From contig JAJTDX010000062.1 of the NCBI GenBank assembly GCA_021298235.1, forward strand, positions 1 to 26,023: 26,023 nucleotides of DNA. Direction: 5' to 3'. The stretch's first letter is position 1. Every line of letters begins with the position of its first letter. Positions 16,050 to 23,963 of the stretch are shown here, one piece after another. The notes below the pieces were generated by a model, which did no database searches, was not told where the DNA came from, and saw nothing but the letters and a program-made list of their open reading frames with translations. A program made the position numbers and the translations under genes. Source of the DNA: Cryomorphaceae bacterium (GTDB lineage Bacteria > Bacteroidota > Bacteroidia > Flavobacteriales > Crocinitomicaceae).

Positions 16050-17282
16050 CTACTCGATGATCACTTTTCTACTGACTTGATTTCCATTTGAGGTAGTCAA
16101 CTTGAGTACATAATATCCTTTTGGGAGTTCAGGAAGTTCCAATGAACAGCTTTTGTTGAAATTCAAACTTCTGACAAGGACCGTTCTACCTGAAATATCG
16201 ATAATCGCGACCGATTGCAGAGGTTGATCAGAGTTCAAATTGATTTTATCACTTGCGGGGTTTGGATAAATCTCGATATCGTATTCCTCTTTTTCTGAAA
16301 GCGAATTAAAATCCCCCTTACGATAAACACCTTCTCCTGGGACACTTATATCAAACGCATAGAAAACATATCCATTGTATTCGGTGAATTCTGCCTCATT
16401 AAATGCCTGTGGAAGATTTTCGGTAATGTTTGTCCAGTTAACGCCTTCATTAGAAGAGACAAAAAGGCTATCTATTTCACCAAAAACTCCAAAAGCATTT
16501 TTCATATAGATATTGCCTGATTGTGCATTCCGATAAACAATTCTAGGTTTAATGCCCCAGAATGAAGGTTGGGTGATCGAATTCCAGCTATTGCCTTGAT
16601 CTGTGCTTTTATACCTTCCTGCGGATTGATCCATGTAATAAAGATCAGATCCCAATCGAAATAATTGATAACCTGCAAGATGACCAGATGAAATCCCTGT
16701 ATTTGATTGCGTCCAAGTGTCACCATAATCATCGGATACATAAACCCCACCATTAATAGTGCATGCCAAGAGACGGTTGCCTATAGACTCTAATTTCGCA
16801 ACATTCAGTATCGTAAGTCCGTTGTTAATTTGAGTCCAATTTGTGCCTCCATCAGAGGACCGGTAAACTCCTGAATTGGTCGTGTAACAAAAGAGCTTAT
16901 CGGAAAAAGCATAAAAGCCGTCAACAACCGAACTTTGTGGCCCTCCAAGTGCCACTTGCCATGTTGCACCATCATCTTCAGTGTAATAGACATCGTTAGA
17001 TACGACATTAAGACCAAAGAATAACCGGTTACCATAGGAAAAAGTTGAAACAGGAAGGCCAAAAGCCACTGGTGGAGCAATTTCCGACCAATTGTTACCG
17101 TAATCATCACTTTTGTACAATTTATACCCCCCCAATGTACCCGTATACATTTTCCCATTATGTCCGGATATTGTTAAAACACCGTATGAAAGATCTTGTA
17201 TACCATTATTTACCTGAGACCATTGGCTAAAACATAAATTACCTAATAGGATAACACCTATAGAAAATAATACCTTTTTCAT
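16050..17282 (-). CDS. T9SS-secreted BNR-repeat (Ycf48/sialidase-like propeller) protein
   Basis: This 410-aa protein has a signal peptide (MKKVLFSIGVILLGNLCFSQ) and then at least six BNR/Asp-box-type repeats, such as SDDYGNNW, TEDDGATW, SSDGGTNW, SDDYGDTW, STDQGNSW and SSNEGVNW, which form a beta-propeller as in sialidases and Ycf48. The last 77 residues (from YDIEIYPNPASDK to SRKVIIE) are a type A T9SS C-terminal sorting domain, so it should be exported across the outer membrane and released or anchored to the surface. Catalytic sialidase residues are not evident; it may be a binding or adhesion protein. It is divergent from the response regulator and shares the palindromic operator. Confidence 0.88.
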   Translation of the reverse strand: MKKVLFSIGVILLGNLCFSQWSQVNNGIQDLSYGVLTISGHNGKMYTGTLGGYKLYKSDDYGNNWSEIAPPVAFGLPVSTFSYGNRLFFGLNVVSNDVYYTEDDGATWQVALGGPQSSVVDGFYAFSDKLFCYTTNSGVYRSSDGGTNWTQINNGLTILNVAKLESIGNRLLACTINGGVYVSDDYGDTWTQSNTGISSGHLAGYQLFRLGSDLYYMDQSAGRYKSTDQGNSWNSITQPSFWGIKPRIVYRNAQSGNIYMKNAFGVFGEIDSLFVSSNEGVNWTNITENLPQAFNEAEFTEYNGYVFYAFDISVPGEGVYRKGDFNSLSEKEEYDIEIYPNPASDKINLNSDQPLQSVAIIDISGRTVLVRSLNFNKSCSLELPELPKGYYVLKLTTSNGNQVSRKVIIE

Positions 17283-17329
17283 ATATTGCTTGTTTAATTT
17301 ATAAGTATCCTCAATAGAATGAGACTTGA

Positions 17330-17337
17330 CAAAATTA
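17330..17337 (-). promoter_or_regulatory. -7 box of the T9SS protein gene
   Basis: Read on the minus strand, TAATTTTG is an exact TAnnTTTG match. It sits 20 bases (17338-17357) from the operator palindrome and about 48 bases before the start codon. Confidence 0.6.
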
Positions 17338-17357
17338 CCGGTGCATCAATCGATGCG

Positions 17358-17379
17358 AAATACGCAATGTTGCGTATTT
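17358..17379. promoter_or_regulatory. Palindromic operator, copy 2, shared by divergent promoters
   Basis: AAATACGCAA and TTGCGTATTT form a perfect 10-bp inverted repeat around TG. It lies midway between two exact -7 boxes, each 20 bases from its edge, so one bound dimer could serve both the response regulator and the T9SS gene. A second inverted repeat (GCATC/GATGC, 17343-17356) abuts it on the T9SS side. Confidence 0.7.
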
Positions 17380-17399
17380 TCACAGATAGCATACTGAAC

Positions 17400-17407
17400 T
17401 ACTTTTG
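17400..17407 (+). promoter_or_regulatory. -7 box of the response-regulator operon
   Basis: TACTTTTG is an exact TAnnTTTG match, 20 bases (17380-17399) from the operator and 15 bases before the ATG at 17423. The palindrome centre would sit near -43, a usual place for an activator contacting RNA polymerase. Confidence 0.6.
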
Positions 17408-17422
17408 TCGAAAAGAATCTAA

Positions 17423-18070
17423 ATGATACAGATTGCCATAGTCGAAGACATTACTCGCATAGCTGAAGCATTGAAAGCGAAGATCCTTCTTTCGCCCGAT
17501 TTTAAACTGAAATTCATTGCTCCAAACGGGGCAGAAATAATTCAGTTACTTGAACAGGACCACAATGTGGATGTGATCATTATGGACATCAATATGCCTG
17601 TAATGAACGGTATAGAAGCAACCACTCTGATCAGTCAACGCTGGCCACAGATCAAAATTGTTATGTCTTCGGTATTTGATGACGAACAAAACCTTTTTGA
17701 CGCTATGATGGCTGGGGCATGCGGCTATTTGCTCAAAGATGAGGTTCCACAGAAGATTCACCGTTCCATCTTTGAAGCTTTAGAAGGAGGAATGCCCATG
17801 AGTGCAATGATTGCCAAAAAAGCACTTCAATTAATCCGAAGATCTGCTCCCATTGAGCAGGAAAAATCATCAATAGACTATCACTTGACAGAGCGGGAAA
17901 CAGAAGTGCTCGAACAACTTTCGAAAGGATTAACTTATGATCAAATTGCTGAAAATTTATTCATAAGCTACGGAACGGTTCGTAAGCACGTCGAAAACAT
18001 CTATCGCAAACTTGGAGTGAATAATCGTACTGGGGCAATTGATACCGCACAGAAAGGCGGAATACTTTAA
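17423..18070 (+). CDS. NarL/FixJ-family response regulator
   Basis: This 215-aa protein has an N-terminal receiver domain (acidic Glu8/Asp9, phosphoacceptor Asp55 in MDINMP, Ser82 and Lys105 at the switch positions) and a C-terminal LuxR-type helix-turn-helix (about 150-210: LTERETEVLEQLSKGLTYDQ then IAENLFISYGTVRKHVENIY). Such regulators bind inverted repeats as dimers after phosphorylation. The histidine kinase follows after 14 bases and is its cognate partner. The palindrome directly upstream suggests autoregulation, and copies facing neighbouring promoters suggest a local regulon. Confidence 0.92.
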   Translation: MIQIAIVEDITRIAEALKAKILLSPDFKLKFIAPNGAEIIQLLEQDHNVDVIIMDINMPVMNGIEATTLISQRWPQIKIVMSSVFDDEQNLFDAMMAGACGYLLKDEVPQKIHRSIFEALEGGMPMSAMIAKKALQLIRRSAPIEQEKSSIDYHLTERETEVLEQLSKGLTYDQIAENLFISYGTVRKHVENIYRKLGVNNRTGAIDTAQKGGIL

Positions 18071-18084
18071 CCAACGAATCTAAT

Positions 18085-19797
18085 ATGAGACTTTCATTTC
18101 GTGCTATATCTGTTTATATCCTTTTTTTTCTCACGCTAATTCTGACTTCAAAAAATCTTTTTTCTCAGACAAAAAATAAAATCGATTCACTGAACAATCT
18201 TCCTTTTGAACAGAAAATCAATAACCCCAAATTACAGCTCGATCAATACCTCAAGGCTTCACGCTCAGCAAAGAACATGGGTTATCTAAAGGGGGAAATG
18301 GAATCCTGTGAAAACGTGAGTTTGATCTACTACTATTTGGGCAAATATGACCTCGAATTAAAATATGCATTGTACGCCATTCGAGGTTTTATGAAAATGG
18401 AGAATAAGGAAAAAGTAGCCCGATTATATGGTGAATTGGGTTATCGTATGAAGAAAACAGATTTGGTGAAAGCTGAATTTTACATGCAAAAAGGGATGAG
18501 TATGGCTGAAAAAGAAGGACTCATCAAACCTTTAATGGGAATCTATGACAACTACGGCGTTATCAAGGAAATAAAGGCACAGTACGACAGCGCATTCGTT
18601 TATTATAACCGTGCATTGCAACTTAAAAGAAAATACAAGGACATTTCAGGAATTCCATATAGTTTAAATAACCTTGGGGGATTGATGCTCCTTGAGAAAA
18701 AATACGATGAGGCTATTCCCTTTTTTAATGAGGCTCTTGATTTAAGGCGCCAAATCGGTGACTCCATCGGCATGTGCGAAACCTACTTCTATTTGGCCGA
18801 TTTAAATCGCTCGCAGGAGAACTATAAATATGCAATAGACAACTTGAATTTTGTTATTGATCATGCTACAAGGCATGAGTTAACAAATTTGCTCTCTGAT
18901 GGGCTGAAAAAAAGAGCGGCCATACATGAATTGTCGGGGGATTTGCTCAATGCATTAGAGGACGAGCGTTTAAGTCGAGTTTACGCTGATAGTCTGACTC
19001 AACAATCTCTTAGAGATAAAGTTGCCGAACTTCAGGTAAACTTCGAAACCCAAGAAAAAGAAAAAGAGCTTCTTTCGGAACGACTGAAATCAAGTAATTT
19101 CAAAAGTTGGATTTGGGTTCTTGGCCTTTTATCTATTGTTATACTTTTATCTGCATTCTCCATTCAAATCAAGAGAACATCTGAAAAAAGAAGGCTTGAA
19201 TTACAAAATCTCAAAGATCTAGAATTTGAGCGGATGCGTATTTCTCGAGATCTTCATGATAATATAGGTGCAGAACTTACGCTTATCACTTCCAAGTTGG
19301 ACATTAAGGCAGCCACTACCAAGGGGGAGGAAGAACAATTTGAACTGAATGAACTGGCATCGTTAAGCAGAGAAGCTTCAATTTTATTACGTGAAACTAT
19401 CTGGTCTATACGTCAAGACTCTATAAACACAGGTGAATTACTCGAAAAAATTGATCAGTTTGCACGTAAAAGAGCTGGAAAACAATTGGAAATTAATACA
19501 CATTTAGAAAGTGAACACACTCAAGAAATCCCATCAGCAAATGCACTTCATCTCTTTCGCATTGCACAAGAGGCAATTAACAATTCTGTAAAATACTCAA
19601 ACGCTCGCCAAATCTTTATAAAATTTGAATCAACAGCAATGGAAATATCAGATAACGGAAATGGGTTCGATATTCAAAATTTTAAGCCAGGTTATGGAAT
19701 TCAAAACATGAAACAACGTGCAGAAGAAATGGGTGCTGAATTCGTTTTAACATCTACTGAAAAAGGGACATCAGTAAGAATAGAGAAGATCTTGTGA
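18085..19797 (+). CDS. TPR-containing sensor histidine kinase (HisKA_3 type)
   Basis: This 570-aa protein has an N-terminal signal or anchor (about 8-27), an extracytoplasmic region of tetratricopeptide repeats (about 50-300) such as YDSAFVYYNRALQLKRKYKD and YDEAIPFFNEALDLRRQIGD, a short coiled coil, a membrane helix (about 342-362) and a cytoplasmic kinase core. The phosphoacceptor is His391 in RDLHDNIGAE. The ATPase lid carries the N box (EAINNSVKYSNA), ISDNGNGF and GYGIQNMKQRAEEMG. This is the layout of the Bacteroidota TPR sensor kinases that partner NarL-type regulators. The signal sensed is not evident. Confidence 0.9.
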   Translation: MRLSFRAISVYILFFLTLILTSKNLFSQTKNKIDSLNNLPFEQKINNPKLQLDQYLKASRSAKNMGYLKGEMESCENVSLIYYYLGKYDLELKYALYAIRGFMKMENKEKVARLYGELGYRMKKTDLVKAEFYMQKGMSMAEKEGLIKPLMGIYDNYGVIKEIKAQYDSAFVYYNRALQLKRKYKDISGIPYSLNNLGGLMLLEKKYDEAIPFFNEALDLRRQIGDSIGMCETYFYLADLNRSQENYKYAIDNLNFVIDHATRHELTNLLSDGLKKRAAIHELSGDLLNALEDERLSRVYADSLTQQSLRDKVAELQVNFETQEKEKELLSERLKSSNFKSWIWVLGLLSIVILLSAFSIQIKRTSEKRRLELQNLKDLEFERMRISRDLHDNIGAELTLITSKLDIKAATTKGEEEQFELNELASLSREASILLRETIWSIRQDSINTGELLEKIDQFARKRAGKQLEINTHLESEHTQEIPSANALHLFRIAQEAINNSVKYSNARQIFIKFESTAMEISDNGNGFDIQNFKPGYGIQNMKQRAEEMGAEFVLTSTEKGTSVRIEKIL

Positions 19798-19800
19798 TTT

Positions 19801-20661
19801 CTATTCCAAAATAGCTCCTACCCTCAATACATTTCCAAAATAAAGATCCTTTCCGGTAGTGGTTTTCATCCAGAGTTCGTTGACTTCGAAAGATCGACCA
19901 ACAAAATACATTTCAGCCAGGGATTGGATCATGGGCACATCCAAGGTCGGTGAATAAGTGTTCATAATCAGGAAACCTTCTGGTTCGAGCAATTCAGCCG
20001 TAGACGCCATCAGCTCATCGATCTTGTCTTCGAGCTTCCACTTCTCCCCTTTGACACCTAGGCCCCAAGCGGGTGGATCCATGATGATTCCCTTGTATTT
20101 GTTACCTCGCTTCTGTTCACGCGCAGCAAATTTCAAGGCATCTTCCAACACCCATTTGATGTTCAATAAACGACTGGATTCCATATTCTCGCGCGCCCAC
20201 GAAATCAATTGTTTTACAGAATCTACGTGTAATGTTTCTGCTCCCTGATAGCGAGCCACACAGGAAGCAGCACCTGTATAGGCGAACAGATTCAAAAATT
20301 TATCTTCTGATCTAAGATGTGATTTAATGAAATCCCAGTTGATGCGTTGTTCCGGAAACAAGCCAACATGTTTGAATTTGGTCCGCTCAAGCTGAAAGGT
20401 CAGCTGCTCGAAAGATATAGCCCATTTCTTCGGAACGTTTTTCTTTAAGGGCTTCCAGACTCCTGATGGCCCTCCTTTTTGAACAAATTCCCAATGAGCA
20501 ATCTGTTCCCACTCCTTAAAGGTTTTCTCGGTTTTAAAATAAGCCTGAACTTCTGGACGAATGGTTATAATACTTCCCCAGCGTTCCAGTTTTTTACCTC
20601 CACCGGCATCGATCAGCTCATAATCTTTCCATCCGGTGGTATACAGACGTTCGACAGACAT
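19801..20661 (-). CDS. Class I SAM-dependent methyltransferase, RlmI-like C-terminal domain
   Basis: This 286-aa protein has the Rossmann methyltransferase fold with the SAM loop FAYTGAAS (126-133) and the catalytic DPPAWG motif (195-200). These are arranged as in the catalytic domain of 23S rRNA cytosine methyltransferases of the RlmI/RlmK type. The N-terminal PUA domain of RlmI is not recognisable in residues 1-110, so the target may be different. It is the last gene of a minus operon, with 1 base separating it from the TPR gene, and it converges on the histidine kinase with a gap of 3 bases. Confidence 0.75.
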   Translation of the reverse strand: MSVERLYTTGWKDYELIDAGGGKKLERWGSIITIRPEVQAYFKTEKTFKEWEQIAHWEFVQKGGPSGVWKPLKKNVPKKWAISFEQLTFQLERTKFKHVGLFPEQRINWDFIKSHLRSEDKFLNLFAYTGAASCVARYQGAETLHVDSVKQLISWARENMESSRLLNIKWVLEDALKFAAREQKRGNKYKGIIMDPPAWGLGVKGEKWKLEDKIDELMASTAELLEPEGFLIMNTYSPTLDVPMIQSLAEMYFVGRSFEVNELWMKTTTGKDLYFGNVLRVGAILE

Positions 20662-20662
20662 C

Positions 20663-21244
20663 TTACTTCATTCGGGGCATTTTCTTGCGCCCTCCCATCA
20701 TCTGTGCCATGCGCATCTGATTTTTCGATGGAGCCATTTTCATCTGGTTCTGCATCATGTTGATCTGATCACGAAGCATTCCTGAGGAATCCATTTTTTT
20801 TGCCTCAGCCAATAATTTTTCAGCTTCACTTTTCCGCCCCGTTTGCATACAGATACCAGCTAAATGCATTCTCGCCACCGCATTATCCTGACCAGTTCGA
20901 AGACCCAAGGAAAGAGCCTGACGCAAATACTGCTCACTTTTTGTAAAGCCAAACTCTTGAGTATTCATTACCGCCTGCAGAAACAAAACATAAGCATGCT
21001 GTCTGCGAGGAAGTAATTGAGGATGCGTAATTCGGTTGATGTATGTTTTGGCTTTATCGGTATTTCCAAGTCGCATTTGATTCAACGCTAAAATCATATT
21101 TTCATTCCGAAAAAAAGACAGTATGAGAATCGCCGTTACAAAGAGAAACGTTATTCCCCAACCCCAATGGCCACTGGTGAAAAGATACGTATTGAAAAAA
21201 ACTGCTGAAGCTGCCAGGATGCAGCGAATAATAAACCCTTTCAT
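20663..21244 (-). CDS. Membrane protein with TPR-like repeats and Met-rich tail
   Basis: This 193-aa protein has two hydrophobic helices at the N-terminus (about 5-24 and 28-44), then helical repeats resembling tetratricopeptide units (about 50-145: DKAKTYINRI, SEQYLRQALSLGL, SEAEKLLAEAKKM), and an unusual C-terminal tail rich in Met, Gln and Lys (MMQNQMKMAP to GGRKKMPRMK). It lies 1 base after the RidA-like gene and 1 base before the methyltransferase. No enzyme motif is visible, and a scaffold role is only a guess. Confidence 0.65.
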   Translation of the reverse strand: MKGFIIRCILAASAVFFNTYLFTSGHWGWGITFLFVTAILILSFFRNENMILALNQMRLGNTDKAKTYINRITHPQLLPRRQHAYVLFLQAVMNTQEFGFTKSEQYLRQALSLGLRTGQDNAVARMHLAGICMQTGRKSEAEKLLAEAKKMDSSGMLRDQINMMQNQMKMAPSKNQMRMAQMMGGRKKMPRMK

Positions 21245-21245
21245 A

Positions 21246-21680
21246 TCAATCTATTGTCGCAATACATTTAAGTTCAATGGCTATCGGTGTAGGCAGAGAA
21301 TTGATCTCAACCGTCGTTCGACAGGGTAAGTTGTCCTTGAAATATTCAGCATAAATGCGATTATACACATGAAAATCACGCTTCATATTTACAAGAAACA
21401 CAGTGACATCTACTAAATTTTCCCAACTTGAACCAGACTCCTCCAGAATGACACGAACATTGTCAAACACGCTTCTGCACTGAGCCTCAAAATCAAATTC
21501 GATGAAATTTCCGTTCTTATCCAATTTAAGTCCCGGTACAGCGGAATCAGTCGCATCGGAACCTGCCACTCTAGGTCCTACTCCCGATAAAAATAAAAGA
21601 TTTCCAACCTTTCTGGCATGAGGATATAAGCCTACTGGTTTGGGTGCGCGATCTGTTGAAACTCTGACTTGTTCGGACAT
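21246..21680 (-). CDS. RidA/YjgF-family protein, 2-aminomuconate-deaminase-like
   Basis: This 144-aa protein is taken from the Met at 21680, not the upstream in-frame Met at 21698, because the -7 box (21696-21703) overlaps that upstream codon. The family signature is complete: FLSGVGPR, QCRSVFDNVRVILEESG, VFLVNMKRDF, Arg121 in CRTTVE and Glu136 in PTPIAIELK. RidA proteins hydrolyse reactive enamine or imine intermediates. The overall pattern (VPG, NG, YN, LPTPIAIELK) is closest in my memory to 2-aminomuconate deaminases, but no other genes of the 3-hydroxyanthranilate route are here. It heads a three-gene minus operon. Confidence 0.82.
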   Translation of the reverse strand: MSEQVRVSTDRAPKPVGLYPHARKVGNLLFLSGVGPRVAGSDATDSAVPGLKLDKNGNFIEFDFEAQCRSVFDNVRVILEESGSSWENLVDVTVFLVNMKRDFHVYNRIYAEYFKDNLPCRTTVEINSLPTPIAIELKCIATID

Positions 21681-21695
21681 AGGAAAATATTTATA

Positions 21696-21703
21696 CAAAT
21701 ATA
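21696..21703 (-). promoter_or_regulatory. -7 box of the RidA operon
   Basis: Read on the minus strand, TATATTTG is an exact TAnnTTTG match ending 15 bases before the ATG at 21680. It decides against the longer start at 21698. Confidence 0.55.
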
Positions 21704-21720
21704 GAAAATCTTAAATGGAA

Positions 21721-22245
21721 TTAGGGCGCCGGCGGACCAATGTACTTGAGGCAAGGGTTCGTTCCCACCCAACATTTTGCTTTTTGCCTGAATTCAATTA
21801 GGGTATCATTCTCTACATTCAGATAAAGATCGACTGTATTTTTCCATTCATTGAAACAACCTGCATCCTGAACCACGAATTGATCAGTAGGAGCTACTCC
21901 ATACTTCAGCATAAAATCATCCAGAGGAAGTATTTTATCAGATTGCATAAAGACATAATTTCCCGGCTTCAAATTCAACGAGACATTCCCTTCTTGATCA
22001 AAAGAAAATTCAGATACTTCTTGAAGATCAACAGAATATTCAGCGCCTGAAAAGATTTTGAAACTCTGGTTGCTCAATGGCTCATAATATCCAGCCGCAA
22101 CATCGGGAGATGGTTTTGCGCCTCCACAATAGGGTTTATGAACTGTTCCATGAATGACAACCACTTTGCCATCCTTCTTTGGCTTTAAGACCGAACACGA
22201 AGAGAGTGCAACGGCAATCGTCAAAAATAAATAACTCTTAATCAT
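21721..22245 (-). CDS. Hypothetical lipoprotein
   Basis: This 174-aa protein starts at the Met at 22245, because a lipoprotein signal begins there (MIKSYLFLTIAVALSSC, lipid-attachment Cys17 after LSS). A longer frame upstream would read through the divergent promoter region. The mature part is small and mostly beta, with four or so Cys (PYCGG, AGCF, AKCW, NPCLKY) that could form disulfides. The pattern HGTVHKPYCGGAKPS suggests a carboxypeptidase-regulatory-like or beta-sandwich domain, but I cannot assign one. It is divergent from the aldehyde dehydrogenase. Confidence 0.7.
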   Translation of the reverse strand: MIKSYLFLTIAVALSSCSVLKPKKDGKVVVIHGTVHKPYCGGAKPSPDVAAGYYEPLSNQSFKIFSGAEYSVDLQEVSEFSFDQEGNVSLNLKPGNYVFMQSDKILPLDDFMLKYGVAPTDQFVVQDAGCFNEWKNTVDLYLNVENDTLIEFRQKAKCWVGTNPCLKYIGPPAP

Positions 22246-22260
22246 TGAATTAATTTTCCA

Positions 22261-22268
22261 CGAAATTA
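22261..22268 (-). promoter_or_regulatory. Candidate -7 box of the lipoprotein gene
   Basis: Read on the minus strand, TAATTTCG differs from TAnnTTTG at one base. It ends 15 bases before the start codon at 22245, the same distance as for the RidA operon. Confidence 0.4.
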
Positions 22269-22321
22269 AGCAATGTTCCTTATCTATTGGAAAAATGCTT
22301 TTATGTGCCGCAATTTTAACG

Positions 22322-22329
22322 TACATTTG
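22322..22329 (+). promoter_or_regulatory. -7 box of the aldehyde dehydrogenase gene
   Basis: TACATTTG is an exact TAnnTTTG match, 31 bases before the ATG at 22361. The in-frame Met at 22295 would lie upstream of this promoter, which supports the later start. Confidence 0.55.
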
Positions 22330-22360
22330 CGCCACAAATAACAACAAAATCTACAACCGT

Positions 22361-23917
22361 ATGTCAGAGGTAATTGCAGTGAAAGAAATCAATGAAATTC
22401 TTTCTGTTTTTGGGATCGATGAGCTTAATAATGGTGCAACATCAGGAGGAAAATGGTTCAGAACCAGAGGAGAAAAAATAGACTCCTACTCCCCTGTTGA
22501 TGGGAAGTTGATCGCATCTGTAAATTCAGCAACGGAAGTAGATTATGAAGCGGTAATTCTCAAAGCTCAGGAAGCATTTAAAGAATGGAGAAAAATTCCA
22601 GCTCCAAAGCGCGGAGAAGTCGTGCGTCAACTGGCTGAGAAAATTCGTTTTTATAAAGAGCCACTAGGGAAACTTGTTTCTTACGAAATGGGGAAATCTC
22701 TTCAGGAAGGTTTAGGCGAAGTACAAGAAATGATCGATATCTGCGATTTTGCGGTTGGGTTATCTCGTCAACTCTACGGTCTGACCATGCATTCAGAACG
22801 TCCCGGACACCGCATGTATGAACAATATCACCCACTTGGAATCGTTGGAATAATTTCTGCATTCAACTTTCCCGTAGCCGTTTGGAACTGGAATACAGCG
22901 CTAGCATGGGTTTGTGGTGATGTTTGTGTTTGGAAGCCTTCTGAAAAAACGCCTATTACAGCAATTGCATGTCAACAGATAACCAAAGAAGTGTTTGATG
23001 CAAACGGGGTTCCTGAAGGGGTATCCAGCCTTGTCATAGGTGGTGCTGACATCGGTAAATTGATGGCCGAAGATGTTCGGGTTCCACTAGTTTCTGCAAC
23101 AGGCTCTACCAGAATGGGAAAATCTGTTGGTGCAGCAGTGGGCGCTCGATTAGGTAGATCTCTTTTGGAGCTTGGAGGAAACAATGCGATTATCATTGCT
23201 CCTTCAGCTGATTTGAAAATGGTGGTGCCCGGAGCTGTATTTGGAGCAGTAGGGACAGCCGGACAGCGTTGTACTACCACACGACGACTCATTATTCATG
23301 AGGAAATCTACGACAAAGTGAAAGAAGCTCTTGTCAAAGCATATTCACAACTACGAATTGGGAATCCGCTAGATCAGAACAACCATGTGGGTCCACTTAT
23401 TGACAAAGCGGCAGTTGATATGTACCTAAGCGCGCTGAAAGACGTGGTTACTGAAGGTGGAAAAATCGTTGTAGATGGTGGTGTGCTTGAAGGTGAGGGA
23501 TATGAGTCAGGATGTTATGTAAAACCAGCCATCGTTGAAGCCGAAAACCATTACAAAATGGTTCAACATGAAACATTTGCTCCGATTCTATACCTAATTA
23601 AATATTCTGGAGGAGTTGAAAATGCGATTAAGTTACAAAATGGTGTTCCGCAAGGACTATCTTCTGCTATAATGACGTCAAACCTTAAAGAGTCTGAAGC
23701 TTTTCTTTCCCACTGGGGTTCAGATTGTGGAATTGCCAACGTAAACATCGGTACTTCCGGCGCTGAGATCGGCGGAGCCTTCGGTGGTGAAAAAGAAACG
23801 GGTGGTGGACGAGAATCAGGTTCGGACAGCTGGAAGATCTACATGCGACGACAGACAAATACCATTAATTATTCAGACAGCCTTCCACTCGCTCAAGGAA
23901 TAAAATTCGAATTGTAA
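22361..23917 (+). CDS. ALDH7-type aldehyde dehydrogenase (probable alpha-aminoadipic semialdehyde / piperideine-6-carboxylate dehydrogenase)
   Basis: This 518-aa NAD-dependent aldehyde dehydrogenase has catalytic Cys304 (GQRCTTTRR), general-base Glu270 (LLELGGNN), the cofactor segment SATGSTRMGK and the C-terminal GGEKETGGGRESGSDSWK. The AFNFPVAVWNWN and GQRCTTTRR patterns are those of the antiquitin/AmaB branch (ALDH7), which oxidises alpha-aminoadipic semialdehyde in lysine breakdown. No other lysine-catabolic gene is in view. The start at 22361 is preferred over 22295 because of the promoter box at 22322 and the family's usual N-terminus. A strong terminator follows. Confidence 0.88.
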   Translation: MSEVIAVKEINEILSVFGIDELNNGATSGGKWFRTRGEKIDSYSPVDGKLIASVNSATEVDYEAVILKAQEAFKEWRKIPAPKRGEVVRQLAEKIRFYKEPLGKLVSYEMGKSLQEGLGEVQEMIDICDFAVGLSRQLYGLTMHSERPGHRMYEQYHPLGIVGIISAFNFPVAVWNWNTALAWVCGDVCVWKPSEKTPITAIACQQITKEVFDANGVPEGVSSLVIGGADIGKLMAEDVRVPLVSATGSTRMGKSVGAAVGARLGRSLLELGGNNAIIIAPSADLKMVVPGAVFGAVGTAGQRCTTTRRLIIHEEIYDKVKEALVKAYSQLRIGNPLDQNNHVGPLIDKAAVDMYLSALKDVVTEGGKIVVDGGVLEGEGYESGCYVKPAIVEAENHYKMVQHETFAPILYLIKYSGGVENAIKLQNGVPQGLSSAIMTSNLKESEAFLSHWGSDCGIANVNIGTSGAEIGGAFGGEKETGGGRESGSDSWKIYMRRQTNTINYSDSLPLAQGIKFEL

Positions 23918-23935
23918 TAGTTTGTAATTCAATAA

Positions 23936-23963
23936 AAAAGCAGGCACTCTCATGCCTGCTTTT
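23936..23963 (+). terminator. Intrinsic terminator of the aldehyde dehydrogenase gene
   Basis: Perfect arms AAAAGCAGGCA and TGCCTGCTTTT enclose the 6-base loop CTCTCA. The right arm ends in TTTT followed by CGTTT. The A-run on the left could also let it work on the opposite strand. Confidence 0.85.

Noticed and set aside
17358..17379. The inverted repeat as a transcription terminator
   Set aside because: It lies between two divergent starts with exact -7 boxes on both sides, and a second copy sits at another promoter; an operator explains it better.
22295..22360. N-terminal extension of the aldehyde dehydrogenase
   Set aside because: The extension includes the -7 box at 22322-22329 and does not resemble the family's N-terminus.
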